64,000 bases of DNA from Verrucomicrobiales bacterium (lineage in GTDB: Bacteria > Verrucomicrobiota > Verrucomicrobiia > Limisphaerales > UBA9464). The position numbers and the translations under genes are program-made. The DNA is taken from NCBI GenBank assembly GCA_027488845.1, contig JAIYBC010000067.1, positions 1-64,000 on the forward strand, written 5' to 3'. Within the stretch, counting starts at the first letter, position 1, and every line of letters begins with the position of its first letter. The notes under the pieces are model-generated. The model was given only the letters and a program-made list of their open reading frames with translations, was not told the origin of the DNA and searched no databases. Positions 25,080-34,808 of this stretch are shown one piece after another.

Positions 25080-26444
25080 TCAGTTGAGCTGCTTGATGCG
25101 GATGTTGCGGAAGGCCACCGCGCCATGGTCCCCCTGGAGCAGGATCGGTCCGGGCTGGTCCAGCTTGTCGTCCAACTGCCCCCCGGTTCCACGGTCGCAG
25201 ACCACGTCCTGGTGGACGGTGACGCCGTTCAGGATCAGGGAGATCTTGTTGCCGACGATCCGCGCCTCGGCGGTCTGCCATTGTCCGGCCCGGCGGGACG
25301 CGAACATCGACGCCGGCTTCACGCTGTAGATCGCCCCGTTGCCGCCCATCTCCGGCTTGCCGGACTGGAAGTCGTCGAACACCTGGATCTCGTGGCGACC
25401 ACGCAGGTAGAAGCCCGAGTTGGACTTCGGCGCCACCTGGAACTCATAGCGCACGACGAAGTCGCGGAAGGTGTGCTCGGTGAGGATGTCGGTTCCATGC
25501 TCGGTGAAGTTCCCTTCCCGATCGACCTTGAGCACGTTGCAAAGCATGCCGTTCTGGACGCTCCAGGACTTCATTCCGTCCGGATTGCGGTACTTCCATC
25601 CCTTGAGGCTCTTGCCGTCGAACAGCAGCTCGAAACCTTCCTTCTTCTCGGCGTCGCTCAGCACGTTCGCCGTGTCGGTCACCTTCCCCGAACCCTTGGC
25701 CAGGCCCAGGCCCCAACGGATGCCGCCGAGGATGTGCTTCTGGTAGGCTTCGCTGGTCCAGACGTCCTCGCGATGTCCCAGCGAGGTGTAGAACATCCGG
25801 CCGCCGCCCTTGAGGTCCTTGCACCAGGCGACCGGATAGTCGCCGGGCTGGCGGTTCTGCGGATGCTTGTCGAGGGTCAGGAGCCCGTGGACGCGATCGC
25901 GATGGAACTCCTTGAACTCGTAGATCTCGTCGTACATCGACCAGGTGTCCCCGAGATGCTGGTTCGCCGGGTGCTTGGGATCCTGGTTGTACATGTCCAC
26001 CGTCACCTGGGCTCCGTGGGTGAGGAAGAGTCCACCGACCAGGCCGTAGAACGGAGGATAGCCGTGGAACGTGTCGGAGCAGGAATGCATGCCGATCAAC
26101 GCATGTCCGTCCTCCACCCAGCGGATGAAGCCGTCCTTGTCGGGGATCGCAAGGTCGCCGGTGGTGTTGGCGAAGATCACCGCGTCGATGTCCTTGAGGT
26201 TGGCCATGGACAGCTTGGCGGCCACCTCGGCGTCGTCCTTGCCGTCCGCGCCACCGCGGACGAAGTCCACCACGGTGTAGTCGCCCGTGACCTTGCCGAG
26301 CGTCGCGATGACGTTCTCGGCGGTGGCGATGGAGCTGTGGCGGAAGCCCTTGGTCGCGGTGACGACGAGGACCCGTTTGGGAGCCGCCTCCACCACCGCT
26401 GCGGTGGCGGCGAGAAGCGTGGCGGCGGTCAGGAAGGATTTCAT
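25080..26444 (-). CDS. secreted ThuA-DUF1080 fusion protein
   Basis: This protein has 454 residues from MKSFLTAATLL, with a cleavable signal peptide ending near VEA. The first domain (about 23-255) is ThuA-like, a class-I glutamine-amidotransferase-type fold: KRVLVVTATKGFRHSSIATA, IGMHSCSDTFHGYPPFYGLVG and GRMFYTSLGHREDVWTSEAY are its signature stretches. The second domain (about 275-454) is DUF1080/PF06439, a jelly roll now linked to 3-keto-disaccharide/glycoside hydrolysis: GFELLFDGKSLKGWKY, SNSGFYLRGRHEIQVFDDF, GAVAFRNIRIKQL. Both types associate with Gfo/Idh/MocA dehydrogenases in sugar catabolism, and two such dehydrogenases are in the window, though not adjacent. Periplasmic or extracellular. 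Probably a monocistronic unit. Confidence 0.88.
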   Translation of the reverse strand: MKSFLTAATLLAATAAVVEAAPKRVLVVTATKGFRHSSIATAENVIATLGKVTGDYTVVDFVRGGADGKDDAEVAAKLSMANLKDIDAVIFANTTGDLAIPDKDGFIRWVEDGHALIGMHSCSDTFHGYPPFYGLVGGLFLTHGAQVTVDMYNQDPKHPANQHLGDTWSMYDEIYEFKEFHRDRVHGLLTLDKHPQNRQPGDYPVAWCKDLKGGGRMFYTSLGHREDVWTSEAYQKHILGGIRWGLGLAKGSGKVTDTANVLSDAEKKEGFELLFDGKSLKGWKYRNPDGMKSWSVQNGMLCNVLKVDREGNFTEHGTDILTEHTFRDFVVRYEFQVAPKSNSGFYLRGRHEIQVFDDFQSGKPEMGGNGAIYSVKPASMFASRRAGQWQTAEARIVGNKISLILNGVTVHQDVVCDRGTGGQLDDKLDQPGPILLQGDHGAVAFRNIRIKQLN

Positions 26445-26553
26445 GACGGAATGATGTTGGGAGACGACGACCTGTGGATCAGGCCAGTTCGCGACGTTGG
26501 AAACAGGGAACGGATTCATTTCGCGCTGCCGGGATCCGTTTTGGCAAGTCCGG

Positions 26554-29500
26554 TCAGCCGCGGGTCAGGGTCGCGTCGAGGTTGAGCAGCACGTTGGCCA
26601 CCGCCGTCCAGGCCGCGGCTTCCGACACCGGAACCGCAGGCGGCAACGGCCCCAGCGGTCTGCTGGCGAAGGCGGCGGCGTCCTTCGGCCTTCCGTGGAA
26701 GTCCGAACGCATCGAACCCAGCAGCGCCAGCAGCTCGCCGACCTCCTTCGCATCCGGACGACGTCCGGTGGCCAGGCGGTAGCCGAAGCGGATCCGCTCC
26801 GCGTCCGACCTCCCACCCTCTCCCAGGATGCGCCGTGCCAACGCCTGGGCGGCCTCGACGAACACGGGGTCGTTGAGGGTCACGTAGGCCTGGAGCGGCG
26901 TGTTGGTCGGCTGACGACGGAAGGTGCAGGTCTCGCGGCTCGGGGCGTCGAAGGTCGACATGCTGGGATTCGGAGCCGTCCGCCGCCAGATGGTGTAGAG
27001 ACCGCGCCGGAACCGGTCCTCACCCGGGCTCACCTCGTAGCTGCGTTCCCCGTTGAACGCCGCCCGCCAGAGGCCGTCCGGCTGTGGCGGATACACGCTG
27101 GCCCCGCCGATCTTCCCGCTCAGCAGACCCGAGACGGCCAGCGCCTGGTCCCGCACCATCTCCGCGTCGAGGCGCCTCCGCGGGAAATGGGAAAGCAGAC
27201 GGTTCCTCGGATCCTTGTTCCTCGACGCTTCCGGCACGGTTGACGCCTGCAGGTAGGTCCGGCTGGTCACCAGGGTCTTCAGCAACCGCTTGACGTCCCA
27301 GGCCCGCGCACCGGGATCGGACGGTTCCATGAACTCGACCGCCAGCCAGTCCAGGAGTTCCGGATGGGACGGCAGCGACCCTTGCGTCCCGAAGTCCTCC
27401 TCGGTCTCGACGAGGCCGGTCCCGAACAGGGCGGACCAGTAGCGGTTCACCGCGACCCGCGCGGTCAGCGGATTCCGTCGGTCGGTCAGCCACGCGGCGA
27501 GCCCAAGCCGGTTCGTCGGACTCGCGGGAGACATCGGATGGAACGAAGCCGGCACCGCGGCCGGCACGACTTCACCGGGGTCGAGGAAGTTGCCCTTGTT
27601 CATCAACCGGGTGACGCGGTGCTTGTCCGACGGCAGCTCCTGCATCACCGGCAACGGCACGCCGCGGATCGCGGCCAAGGCGGTGCGAAGCCCCTGGATC
27701 TCGGCCGCCAAGCCGCCCTTGGAACGGGACATCGGACGATGATGCCGTTCCACCTCGGCGCGTTCCTCGGCGGTCCATTCGGCGACCGGTTTCACCACCA
27801 CCTTCGCCACCGACTCCGGCAACTCGCGGACCGGGCCGGGCCGCGTCGTGGCCGAGATGCGGAGACGGCCGAGGGTCTGCCGGTCCCCGAAGGCGTGGTT
27901 CAGTGTGAACTCGACGACATCCGACTCCGCAACCCGGAGCGGCTTGGCCGTCTGGACCACCAACGCGTGCGGAATCCCCAGCCGACCGCCCACCGCCCAG
28001 CCGGACTTCCGGCCCGGATCCCCATCGATGGCATTGGCCGCGGGAAAACCACCTTGGGCGTGGTCCGCAGTGGCTTCCTGCAACAGCACCTCGGTCGCCG
28101 CCGAAGGTCCGGTCCGCAGCACCGGCGTCGGGGCGGACGCGATCGCGCCTTCCCAGACCGTCCGGCGTCCGGCGTCGAGGAGGAGGACCCGGGACTTCGC
28201 CAGGCGCTCACCGGCACCATCGGTACGATTCCACACCGCGAGTTCCTCGACCGGCATCTCGCGACCCAAATCCAGCTCCCACCATGGGTTCGACTCCGTG
28301 TCGGTGTGCGTGGTGGAACGCGCCGCGTCGTAGTTGCCATCCGTGTTGCCGTCGATGGCCCGACCGGCATCGCCGAGGTAGCCGGTGCTCGATTGCCGCG
28401 CCTTTCCGGAGCCGGCCACGTTGGCGCCTCCGCTGAAGACCTGCACCTCCGCCAAAGAGAGGATCCGCCCTTCCCCAGGCGCCTCGATCCGCACGAACCG
28501 CGCTGACGCCGAACGCGCCTTCCGCGGAAGCACCTGCACCCGGAAGTCGGTCAGCACGAAATTGCCTTCGCCAACCGCACGCCCCGGTCCTCCCTTCGGC
28601 AACGAGGGATCCGTCAACGCCTCCAGGCGGAACGCGGTGATCCCGTCCGGAATGCCCCGGACCCGGATCCGGTATCCGTCCCGCTCCGGTCCCTCGCCTT
28701 CGGCCAACACCGAGGCGTCCGCGAGGATCCGCAAGGTCGAGCCGTTGGTGGACGTCGAAACCGCCGATTCCGGCGTGAGCGGAACCCAGGCCGAGGGCTT
28801 CGCCGCCTCGGCCGACCACGCCGCGAGCTCCTCGGCGTATCCGTCGTCCGAAGCCTGGAAACGCTGCTGCAAGGTGTCGATGCGCCGCTGGATCCGTTCC
28901 CGTTCCGCCCGTTCGGACACGGAGAAGAAGGGCATCGTCGGACGCTCGTCCGGCTGGTCGTTGTCGGCGGTCTGGTTGAAGAAGGCGAAGAGCGAGTAGT
29001 ACTCGCGATGGGTGATCGGATCGAACTTGTGCGTGTGGCACTGGGCGCAGCCGAAGGTCAGTCCCATCCAGGCCTGCATGGTGACGTTCGCCCGGTCCTT
29101 CACCGCCGCCACTCGCCACTCCTCGTCGTCGGTGCCGCCCTCGGTGTTGGTCATGGTGTTCCGGTGGAACGCCGTCGCCATGCGCTGCTCCTCACCCGCA
29201 TCCGGAAGCAGGTCCCCGGCGATCTGCTGCCGGGTGAACTCGTCGAAGGGGAGGTTCCGGTTCAGCGCGGAGATCAGCCAATCGCGGTAGGGCCAGATGT
29301 TCAGCCGAAGCGGATCGGAGCCCAACCCGGCGCTGTCCGCGTAACGGGCCACGTCCAGCCATGGACGCGCCCAGCGTTCGCCGAAATGCGGCGACGCCAG
29401 CAACCGGTCCACGACCTTCTCCAGCGCCGCCACGGAGCGGTCGGCTTCGAAGGCATCGATCTCCGCGGGAGTGGGCGGAAGCCCAACGAGATCCAGGCTC

Positions 29501-30078
29501 AACCGGCGCAGCAGCGTCGCGCGGTCGGCCATCCCGGAAAGGGCCATTCCCTCCTTGGACAACCTCGATTCGATGAAACGGTCCACCGGATGCCCTTTCC
29601 CCGCCCCAGGGAGCGGCGGACGCACCGGCGCGGTGAAGGCCCAGTGGCCGGCGTACGGAGCCCCTTCCCCGATCCAGCGCTCCATGAGCCGGATCTCCTC
29701 ACGCGACAACGTGCGTCCGGTCTCGGGCGGGGGCATCACCTCGTCCGGATCCTTCGACAGGATCCGATGGATCAACGGGCTGTCGGCGGCCTTCCCGGGA
29801 ACGAGTGCGGGGCCGTTTTTCCGGGCCTTCACCGCCTCCTCGCGCAGGTCGAGCCTCAGTCCGGCCTTGCGGGACTCCGGGTCGGGACCGTGGCAATGGA
29901 AGCACTTGCCGGAAAGGATCGGACGGATCTCCCGCGAGAAGTCCACAGGCTCGGCGGCCGCGACCGGGCCCACGCACACCATTCCGACCGAGGCGGCCAT
30001 CACCCAGGACCGCGCCACGGACCGGAAACGGATTCCCGCTGCGGACTCAGAATCGTCGTGAAGGGGGGACATCGGCAT
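26554..30078 (-). CDS. DUF1549/DUF1553 (PSD1) protein with inserted F5/8-type discoidin-like region
   Basis: This 1174-residue protein starts at MPMSPLHDDSESAAG; a second ATG two codons on is possible. A hydrophobic signal region (WVMAASVGMVCVGPVAAAEP) leads to PSCyt1 with CFHCHGPDP and the MPPPETGRTLSREEIRLM end. DUF1549 spans about 160-370 and carries CAQCHTHKFDPITHREYYSL. About 250-300 residues then separate it from DUF1553. That segment includes a discoidin-like module (QSSTGYLGDAGRAIDGNTDG ... NPWWELDLGREMPVEELAVW), a fold that often binds carbohydrates. DUF1553 closes the protein (NPLTARVAVNRYWSALFGTG, HPELLDWLAVEFM, NTPLQAYVTLNDPVFVEAAQ). No DUF1501 partner is adjacent. Confidence 0.88.
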   Translation of the reverse strand: MPMSPLHDDSESAAGIRFRSVARSWVMAASVGMVCVGPVAAAEPVDFSREIRPILSGKCFHCHGPDPESRKAGLRLDLREEAVKARKNGPALVPGKAADSPLIHRILSKDPDEVMPPPETGRTLSREEIRLMERWIGEGAPYAGHWAFTAPVRPPLPGAGKGHPVDRFIESRLSKEGMALSGMADRATLLRRLSLDLVGLPPTPAEIDAFEADRSVAALEKVVDRLLASPHFGERWARPWLDVARYADSAGLGSDPLRLNIWPYRDWLISALNRNLPFDEFTRQQIAGDLLPDAGEEQRMATAFHRNTMTNTEGGTDDEEWRVAAVKDRANVTMQAWMGLTFGCAQCHTHKFDPITHREYYSLFAFFNQTADNDQPDERPTMPFFSVSERAERERIQRRIDTLQQRFQASDDGYAEELAAWSAEAAKPSAWVPLTPESAVSTSTNGSTLRILADASVLAEGEGPERDGYRIRVRGIPDGITAFRLEALTDPSLPKGGPGRAVGEGNFVLTDFRVQVLPRKARSASARFVRIEAPGEGRILSLAEVQVFSGGANVAGSGKARQSSTGYLGDAGRAIDGNTDGNYDAARSTTHTDTESNPWWELDLGREMPVEELAVWNRTDGAGERLAKSRVLLLDAGRRTVWEGAIASAPTPVLRTGPSAATEVLLQEATADHAQGGFPAANAIDGDPGRKSGWAVGGRLGIPHALVVQTAKPLRVAESDVVEFTLNHAFGDRQTLGRLRISATTRPGPVRELPESVAKVVVKPVAEWTAEERAEVERHHRPMSRSKGGLAAEIQGLRTALAAIRGVPLPVMQELPSDKHRVTRLMNKGNFLDPGEVVPAAVPASFHPMSPASPTNRLGLAAWLTDRRNPLTARVAVNRYWSALFGTGLVETEEDFGTQGSLPSHPELLDWLAVEFMEPSDPGARAWDVKRLLKTLVTSRTYLQASTVPEASRNKDPRNRLLSHFPRRRLDAEMVRDQALAVSGLLSGKIGGASVYPPQPDGLWRAAFNGERSYEVSPGEDRFRRGLYTIWRRTAPNPSMSTFDAPSRETCTFRRQPTNTPLQAYVTLNDPVFVEAAQALARRILGEGGRSDAERIRFGYRLATGRRPDAKEVGELLALLGSMRSDFHGRPKDAAAFASRPLGPLPPAVPVSEAAAWTAVANVLLNLDATLTRG

Positions 30079-30277
30079 CAGGATGAAGGACGCCAACCAC
30101 GGTGTCACGATTCGAGCCGGAATCCGGGTTGGGTTGGTGATCCCACGAGAACCATCGACCTTGCCTGCACCGACAGCGCCCGACGAAAGACAACGGACAA
30201 CCAGCAACGGACGACGGGCTCCCTGCCGCCATTCTTCAGTTGCCCGCAGGAGCCAACGGGCGGCGGAATCGTGCGGA

Positions 30278-30670
30278 ATGAAAACCCTCATCCCGACGCT
30301 CCTCATCACCGCCTGGTTGGCCGGATGCGCTTCCGGACCGGGAGACATCCAGATCATCCAGACCTACGACAGTCCGCCCAAGGCCCTGGCGACCCCGGCG
30401 CCCAAGTATCCGTACGAGGCGTTGGACGAAGGGGTCAGCGGCCGTTCCACCATCGACTTCGTGGTGACACGCCACGGAAGGGTGACCGAGGTCGCGTTCG
30501 TCGAACCGCTCCCGACGATCCTGAAGGAGTCCGTGCTGGAAGCGACCCGCACCTGGCGGTTCGAACCCGCCATGAAGGCCGGCGTCGCCGTCGACAGCCG
30601 CCTGCGGACGACGGTCGAGTTCCGTCGGAACACCGAATCCACCGCCACCGGAACACCGTCCCCGCGCTGA
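30278..30670 (+). CDS. lipoprotein with TonB-type C-terminal domain
   Basis: This 130-residue protein starts MKTLIPTLLITAWLAGC. LAGC is a lipobox, so the cysteine at 17 should be lipidated after signal peptidase II cleavage. The rest is a single TonB C-terminal-like domain: PAPKYPYEALDEGVSGRSTI, VVTRHGRVTEVAFVEPLPTI, LKESVLEATRTWRFEPAMKA. True TonB has a membrane helix that contacts ExbB/ExbD and a long proline-rich linker; both are missing. It therefore cannot act as a normal energy transducer and may be a periplasmic binding module of the same fold. The beta-helix protein gene follows 31 nt downstream. Longer upstream starts are rejected because they bury the lipobox. Confidence 0.82.
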   Translation: MKTLIPTLLITAWLAGCASGPGDIQIIQTYDSPPKALATPAPKYPYEALDEGVSGRSTIDFVVTRHGRVTEVAFVEPLPTILKESVLEATRTWRFEPAMKAGVAVDSRLRTTVEFRRNTESTATGTPSPR

Positions 30671-30701
30671 ATCGCCGCCCCGCCGCCGACGTCCCACGGG
30701 G

Positions 30702-32696
30702 ATGTCCCGCTCTTTCGCACGCCACCGTTCCGTGTACCGTTCCCTGCTCGTCGCCGCGTTGCTCGGGACATCCTTCCGGTTCTCCCCATCCGGCACCGCC
30801 AGCGAGGCCGTCGCACTGCTGGCAAGGCGGATTCCCCGCTCCACGAACCTTCAGGAACAACCAAACCGCCTTGTTCTCGGAACGGGCACGACGGCGCTGA
30901 CGGAAACGCTTCGGATCGGTCCCGAGCATTCGGGCACGCCCGGTTCGCCGACCATCATCGAAGGCCGTCCCGGCGGAGGCAGCCGTCTCGCCGGCAGCGT
31001 CCGGCTCCTGGGCTGGGTGCGGGAGCCCGGTAGGCCCGGACTCTGGGGCCTCAAGCCCGACACGGCGGCCGTGGGGAACCGTGGCACCCGACAGCTCTTC
31101 GTGGACGGCGTCCGCTGGCGGCGTGCCCGGACCCCGGACTCGGGCTTCCTGCGCGCCAACGGCCGCCTGCGCGGCGCGAACCCGGTCGAGTTGCCGTTCC
31201 ATGCCGGCGACGCCCGGGCTTCCTGGAAATCGCCCGGCGCGGAACTGGTCGCGCTGATGAAGTGGACCGATCTCCACGTCCCGGTCCTGGCCGTCGACGA
31301 AGCCGCCGGCGTGATCCGCTTCCCCGGATCGAAGCTCCCGGACTGGATGGACGAACCCGACGCCCGCTACTGGATCGAGAACACCGCCGACGCCCTGGAC
31401 CAGGCCGGTGAATGGAGATGGGATCCCGCCGAGGGGCGCTTCTGGCTCCGGGGCACCGCCGACTTCGACCCGAACCGCGCCAACGTCACCGCCGCCCGCC
31501 TGACCACGCTCGTCCGCATCGAAGGCACCGCGGCCAACCCGGTCCACGACGTCGTGCTCCGCAACCTCGTGTTCACCGAGTCGGACTACGAGATGCCCGG
31601 CTCGGGGCGCATCTCACCTCAGGCTGCGGTGGAGGTCGAAGGAGCGCTCTCGGCGGTCTACGCCCATCGGATCTCGGTCGAGCAGTCCACCTTCTCCAAC
31701 CTCGGCGGCTACGGCCTCGGGATCGGCGTCGGCTGCAGGAACTGGAGCGTCCGCGCCAACGGGTTCCAGGAACTCGGCGCCGGCGGCATCCGTGTTGGCA
31801 CGACCTCGTTTCCGGCCGAGGACGCCGCGGAATCCGGGCCGGTCTCGGCGGAGTCCTGCCACTCCCACCGGATCGAGGACAACGACCTGCACGCCTTGGG
31901 CAGGGTCTTCCCGCCCGCCTGCGGGATCCTCGTCTTCCACAGCGCCTCGAACCACATCGCGCACAACCGTCTCCACGACCTCTTCTACACCGCGATCTCG
32001 GTCGGCTGGAACTGGGGCTACTCCCCGTCTCCGTGCCACCACAACGTCGTCGAGTTCAACCACGCCCACCACATCGGCCAGGGGCTGCTCAGCGACATGG
32101 GCGGCATCTACACCCTGGGCCCGCAGCCGGGGACGATCGTGCGGAACAACCTGTTCCACGACATCCGCAGCCACCGCTACGGCGGATGGGCGCTCTACAC
32201 CGACGAAGGCAGCACCGGGATCGTGGTGGAGGACAACGTCGTGTACCGCTGCACCGACGCGGGTTTCCACCAGCACTACGGACGCGACAACCGGGTCCGG
32301 AACAACCTGATCGTGGACAACGTGAACCACTCCGTGATGCGCACCCGTTCCGAGGCGCACCGCTCCTTCGTGTTCGAACGCAACGTGGTGGTCGGCGACG
32401 GACGGAAATGGCTCGGCTCGGACTGGAGCGGTTCCACCAACCAGTTCCTGAACCGGTCCAACGTGTGGTGGGATCCGGCAGGACTCCCGGAATCGGAAGT
32501 CCGGTTCGGCAAGGACACCTGGGACGCCTGGCGTGCCCGCGGACAGGACGCCGGTTCCGTCATCGCGGACCCGCAACTGGTCGACCGCGCACATCCGGAG
32601 AAGGGATTGCGTCCCGGTTCCCCGGCGTTCGCCCTTGGGTTCCGGCCCATCGACATGAGCCGCGTGGGACCACGGACCGCGACCGGTCCACGCTGA
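30702..32696 (+). CDS. secreted right-handed parallel beta-helix protein
   Basis: This 664-residue protein has an N-terminal signal (YRSLLVAALLGTSF). After an N-terminal domain with DNA-like or polysaccharide-lyase PL6-type flavour (GPEHSGTPGSPTIIEGRPGG), it becomes a right-handed beta-helix (about 260-560). Stacked short strands and asparagine ladders are visible: IRVGTT, HRIEDNDLHALG, NHIAHNRLHDLFYTAI, HHNVVEFNHAHHIG, TIVRNNLFHDI, NRVRNNLIVDNVNHSV. The WNWGYSPSPCHHN and SDMGGIYTLGPQPGT stretches are typical of a large verrucomicrobial/planctomycete family annotated only as beta-helix repeat proteins. Likely binds or degrades an acidic polysaccharide; catalytic residues are not assignable. 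Its 3' end is 8 nt from the convergent S46 peptidase gene. Confidence 0.85.
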   Translation: MSRSFARHRSVYRSLLVAALLGTSFRFSPSGTASEAVALLARRIPRSTNLQEQPNRLVLGTGTTALTETLRIGPEHSGTPGSPTIIEGRPGGGSRLAGSVRLLGWVREPGRPGLWGLKPDTAAVGNRGTRQLFVDGVRWRRARTPDSGFLRANGRLRGANPVELPFHAGDARASWKSPGAELVALMKWTDLHVPVLAVDEAAGVIRFPGSKLPDWMDEPDARYWIENTADALDQAGEWRWDPAEGRFWLRGTADFDPNRANVTAARLTTLVRIEGTAANPVHDVVLRNLVFTESDYEMPGSGRISPQAAVEVEGALSAVYAHRISVEQSTFSNLGGYGLGIGVGCRNWSVRANGFQELGAGGIRVGTTSFPAEDAAESGPVSAESCHSHRIEDNDLHALGRVFPPACGILVFHSASNHIAHNRLHDLFYTAISVGWNWGYSPSPCHHNVVEFNHAHHIGQGLLSDMGGIYTLGPQPGTIVRNNLFHDIRSHRYGGWALYTDEGSTGIVVEDNVVYRCTDAGFHQHYGRDNRVRNNLIVDNVNHSVMRTRSEAHRSFVFERNVVVGDGRKWLGSDWSGSTNQFLNRSNVWWDPAGLPESEVRFGKDTWDAWRARGQDAGSVIADPQLVDRAHPEKGLRPGSPAFALGFRPIDMSRVGPRTATGPR

Positions 32697-32704
32697 GTCC
32701 GCGG

Positions 32705-34780
32705 TCAGCCCCGACGGCGGCCGGTCCCGAGTTCGGCGACGAGTTCCTTCGCACCGTAGACGCTCCGGAGCGCCTCGAGGATCGCCGAGCTGTGGACCGA
32801 AAGCGCACGGGCCTTCACCTCGTCGTAGCCGAAGTCGAGCACCAGCGAATCGATGTTGCCGTCGAAGATGATCCCCACGAACTCGCCGGCGCGGTTGACC
32901 ATCGGGCTGCCGGAATTGCCGCCGATGATGTCGTGGGTGGAGACGAAGTTGAACGGTGTCTGGAGACGCATCGAGGAACGGCGCTTCAGCCAGCGCGGCG
33001 GCAGGTCGAAGGGCACACGTCCTTCCATGGCGCTGGACCGCTCGAACATCCCGGCCATGCGGGTCTGTGCCGGGACGGTCACGCCCTGCGACTCGTAGCC
33101 CTTCACGACACCATAGGAGAGACGGAGCGTGAAGGTCGCGTCCGGGTACTGCGAGGCGCCCTCGAGCCGGAACCGCGCCGCGGCGATCTCGGAATGGGCC
33201 AGCTTCTTGGTCTCGTCCAACGCCTCCATCTGCTTCCGCAACGCCCGTGCCTCGGCGTCGACGATTCCGGCCAGCCGGATCATCGCGTCCTGGGAACCGC
33301 CGACCGCGGACGCCCCACCCGCGTGCAGCCGACGACGCTCCGCCACGTCGGCCAACCGCGTGCCCTTCACCAGGTCCGCCGCACGGTCACGGGGCGAACG
33401 GCCGGCGAGGACCGCCTGGACGAGCGGATCCGACGTGCCGAGCTGCTCGCAGAGGAAGGTCAGCGAATCGCCCAACGTGAGGATCTCCAGGTCGGAATGG
33501 ATCGGCTGGGCCGAGAAGAGGGCCTGCTCGAACGACTCGCGGGCGGAGTCGGAGTACTCCCGGAGGCGTTCGCCGGAAGGCTTGCCGCGTTCCTCGGACG
33601 AACGCAGCAGACGCCGCGCGATGCCGAACAGCTCCGAGTTGAAGCCATGGCCGGATTCCAACAGACGGTAACGGCGGGAGATCGGCGCCATCGCCGCCTG
33701 GGCCGAGGCGATCCGGTCGAACGCCGCATCGGCCGACGCGAGGGCCGGATCGGCCTTCAGGCGCTTGCGGAACTGGGCCTCGGCCTCGCGCTTCGCCTGC
33801 ATGAGCGCAGGGTCGTGGAGACCGGCATGGCCGCCGTCCCGCGCCTTCCGGCTGTTCTGGATGCCGAGGAGCTCGTCCTTGGCCCGACGCCCGTTCTCCG
33901 CGCTCCGCGCACCCCACGAGGTGAGCAGGACCTCACGCCGCTTCAACAGACCCAAGGTGTGGGGAAACTGGTCGTCCCGCAGGAACTCCAGCTCGGCCAC
34001 GGTGAGCGCGCGGCTGGTTCGGCCAGGATGTCCGGAAACGAAGGTCAACTCACCTTCCGCGGCCCCCTGCTTGGACCAGGCGAGATGGTGGGAAACGCGG
34101 GCAGGCTTGCCGTCCTCGTAGACCCGGAAGAAGCACACATCGAGGTTGAAGCGTGGGAACTCGAAGTTGTCCGGATCGCCACCGAAGAACGCCGCCTGCT
34201 GCTCCGGCGCGAAGACGAGCCGGACGTCGGTGTACTTCTTGAAGCGATAGAGGTGGTACGCGCCGCCCTGGTAGAGCGTCACCACGTCCGAACGGAATCC
34301 GGTGCGGTCCAGCGACTCCTTCTCGATCTCGGACATCACCCGCCGACGCGCCGCGGCCGACGCCTCCGGAGCCAAGCCCGGGGCGACCGCCGAGTTGACC
34401 CGCGCCGTGACGTCCTCGATCGACTCCAGCACGTTCAGCTCGAGGTCCACGCACTTCAGCTCCTCGGAGGTCCTCTTCGCGTGGAATCCGTCCCGGAGCA
34501 GGTTGCGCCCCTCGCTCGACAGCTTCTGGATGGCATCCGCCCCGACGTGGTGGTTGGAAAGGACGAGGCCGTCCTCGCTGACGAAGGAGCCCGAGCCGCC
34601 GCTGTTGAAGCGCACCGAGGAACGCCGCAGGTGTTCCAGCCACGGGTCCGTGACCTCGAACCCGTACTTCGAACGGATCCGTTCCTTGGGCACGTTGTTG
34701 TAGAGCCACATCCCTTCGTCCGCACGCAGCGGACCGAGGACGGCGGCGGCGAGGAACAGCGGGGCAAGGGTGCGCTTCAT
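32705..34780 (-). CDS. S46 family dipeptidyl-peptidase
   Basis: This protein has 691 residues from MKRTLAPLFL, with a signal peptide cut near LRA-DEGMW. S46 enzymes are periplasmic serine exopeptidases that release dipeptides (DPP7 and DPP11 in Bacteroidetes). Triad regions are intact: the histidine in LVLSNHHVG (about 77-78), the aspartate in FEFPRFNLDVCFFRVYEDG, and the serine in IIGGNSGSPMVNRAGEFVG. The following FDGNIDS segment has glycine where DPP11 enzymes carry the arginine that selects acidic residues, so DPP7-like broad specificity is more likely; that point rests on family knowledge. It lies beside gcvP and could feed peptides into amino-acid catabolism. Confidence 0.92.
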   Translation of the reverse strand: MKRTLAPLFLAAAVLGPLRADEGMWLYNNVPKERIRSKYGFEVTDPWLEHLRRSSVRFNSGGSGSFVSEDGLVLSNHHVGADAIQKLSSEGRNLLRDGFHAKRTSEELKCVDLELNVLESIEDVTARVNSAVAPGLAPEASAAARRRVMSEIEKESLDRTGFRSDVVTLYQGGAYHLYRFKKYTDVRLVFAPEQQAAFFGGDPDNFEFPRFNLDVCFFRVYEDGKPARVSHHLAWSKQGAAEGELTFVSGHPGRTSRALTVAELEFLRDDQFPHTLGLLKRREVLLTSWGARSAENGRRAKDELLGIQNSRKARDGGHAGLHDPALMQAKREAEAQFRKRLKADPALASADAAFDRIASAQAAMAPISRRYRLLESGHGFNSELFGIARRLLRSSEERGKPSGERLREYSDSARESFEQALFSAQPIHSDLEILTLGDSLTFLCEQLGTSDPLVQAVLAGRSPRDRAADLVKGTRLADVAERRRLHAGGASAVGGSQDAMIRLAGIVDAEARALRKQMEALDETKKLAHSEIAAARFRLEGASQYPDATFTLRLSYGVVKGYESQGVTVPAQTRMAGMFERSSAMEGRVPFDLPPRWLKRRSSMRLQTPFNFVSTHDIIGGNSGSPMVNRAGEFVGIIFDGNIDSLVLDFGYDEVKARALSVHSSAILEALRSVYGAKELVAELGTGRRRG

Positions 34781-34808
34781 CGTGTCGGAGGTGCGGGTTC
34801 CCAACGGT

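Noticed and set aside
17764-30078. Integrated element or genomic island
   Set aside because: No integrase, transposase, tRNA target or flanking repeats are visible, and GC content matches the rest.
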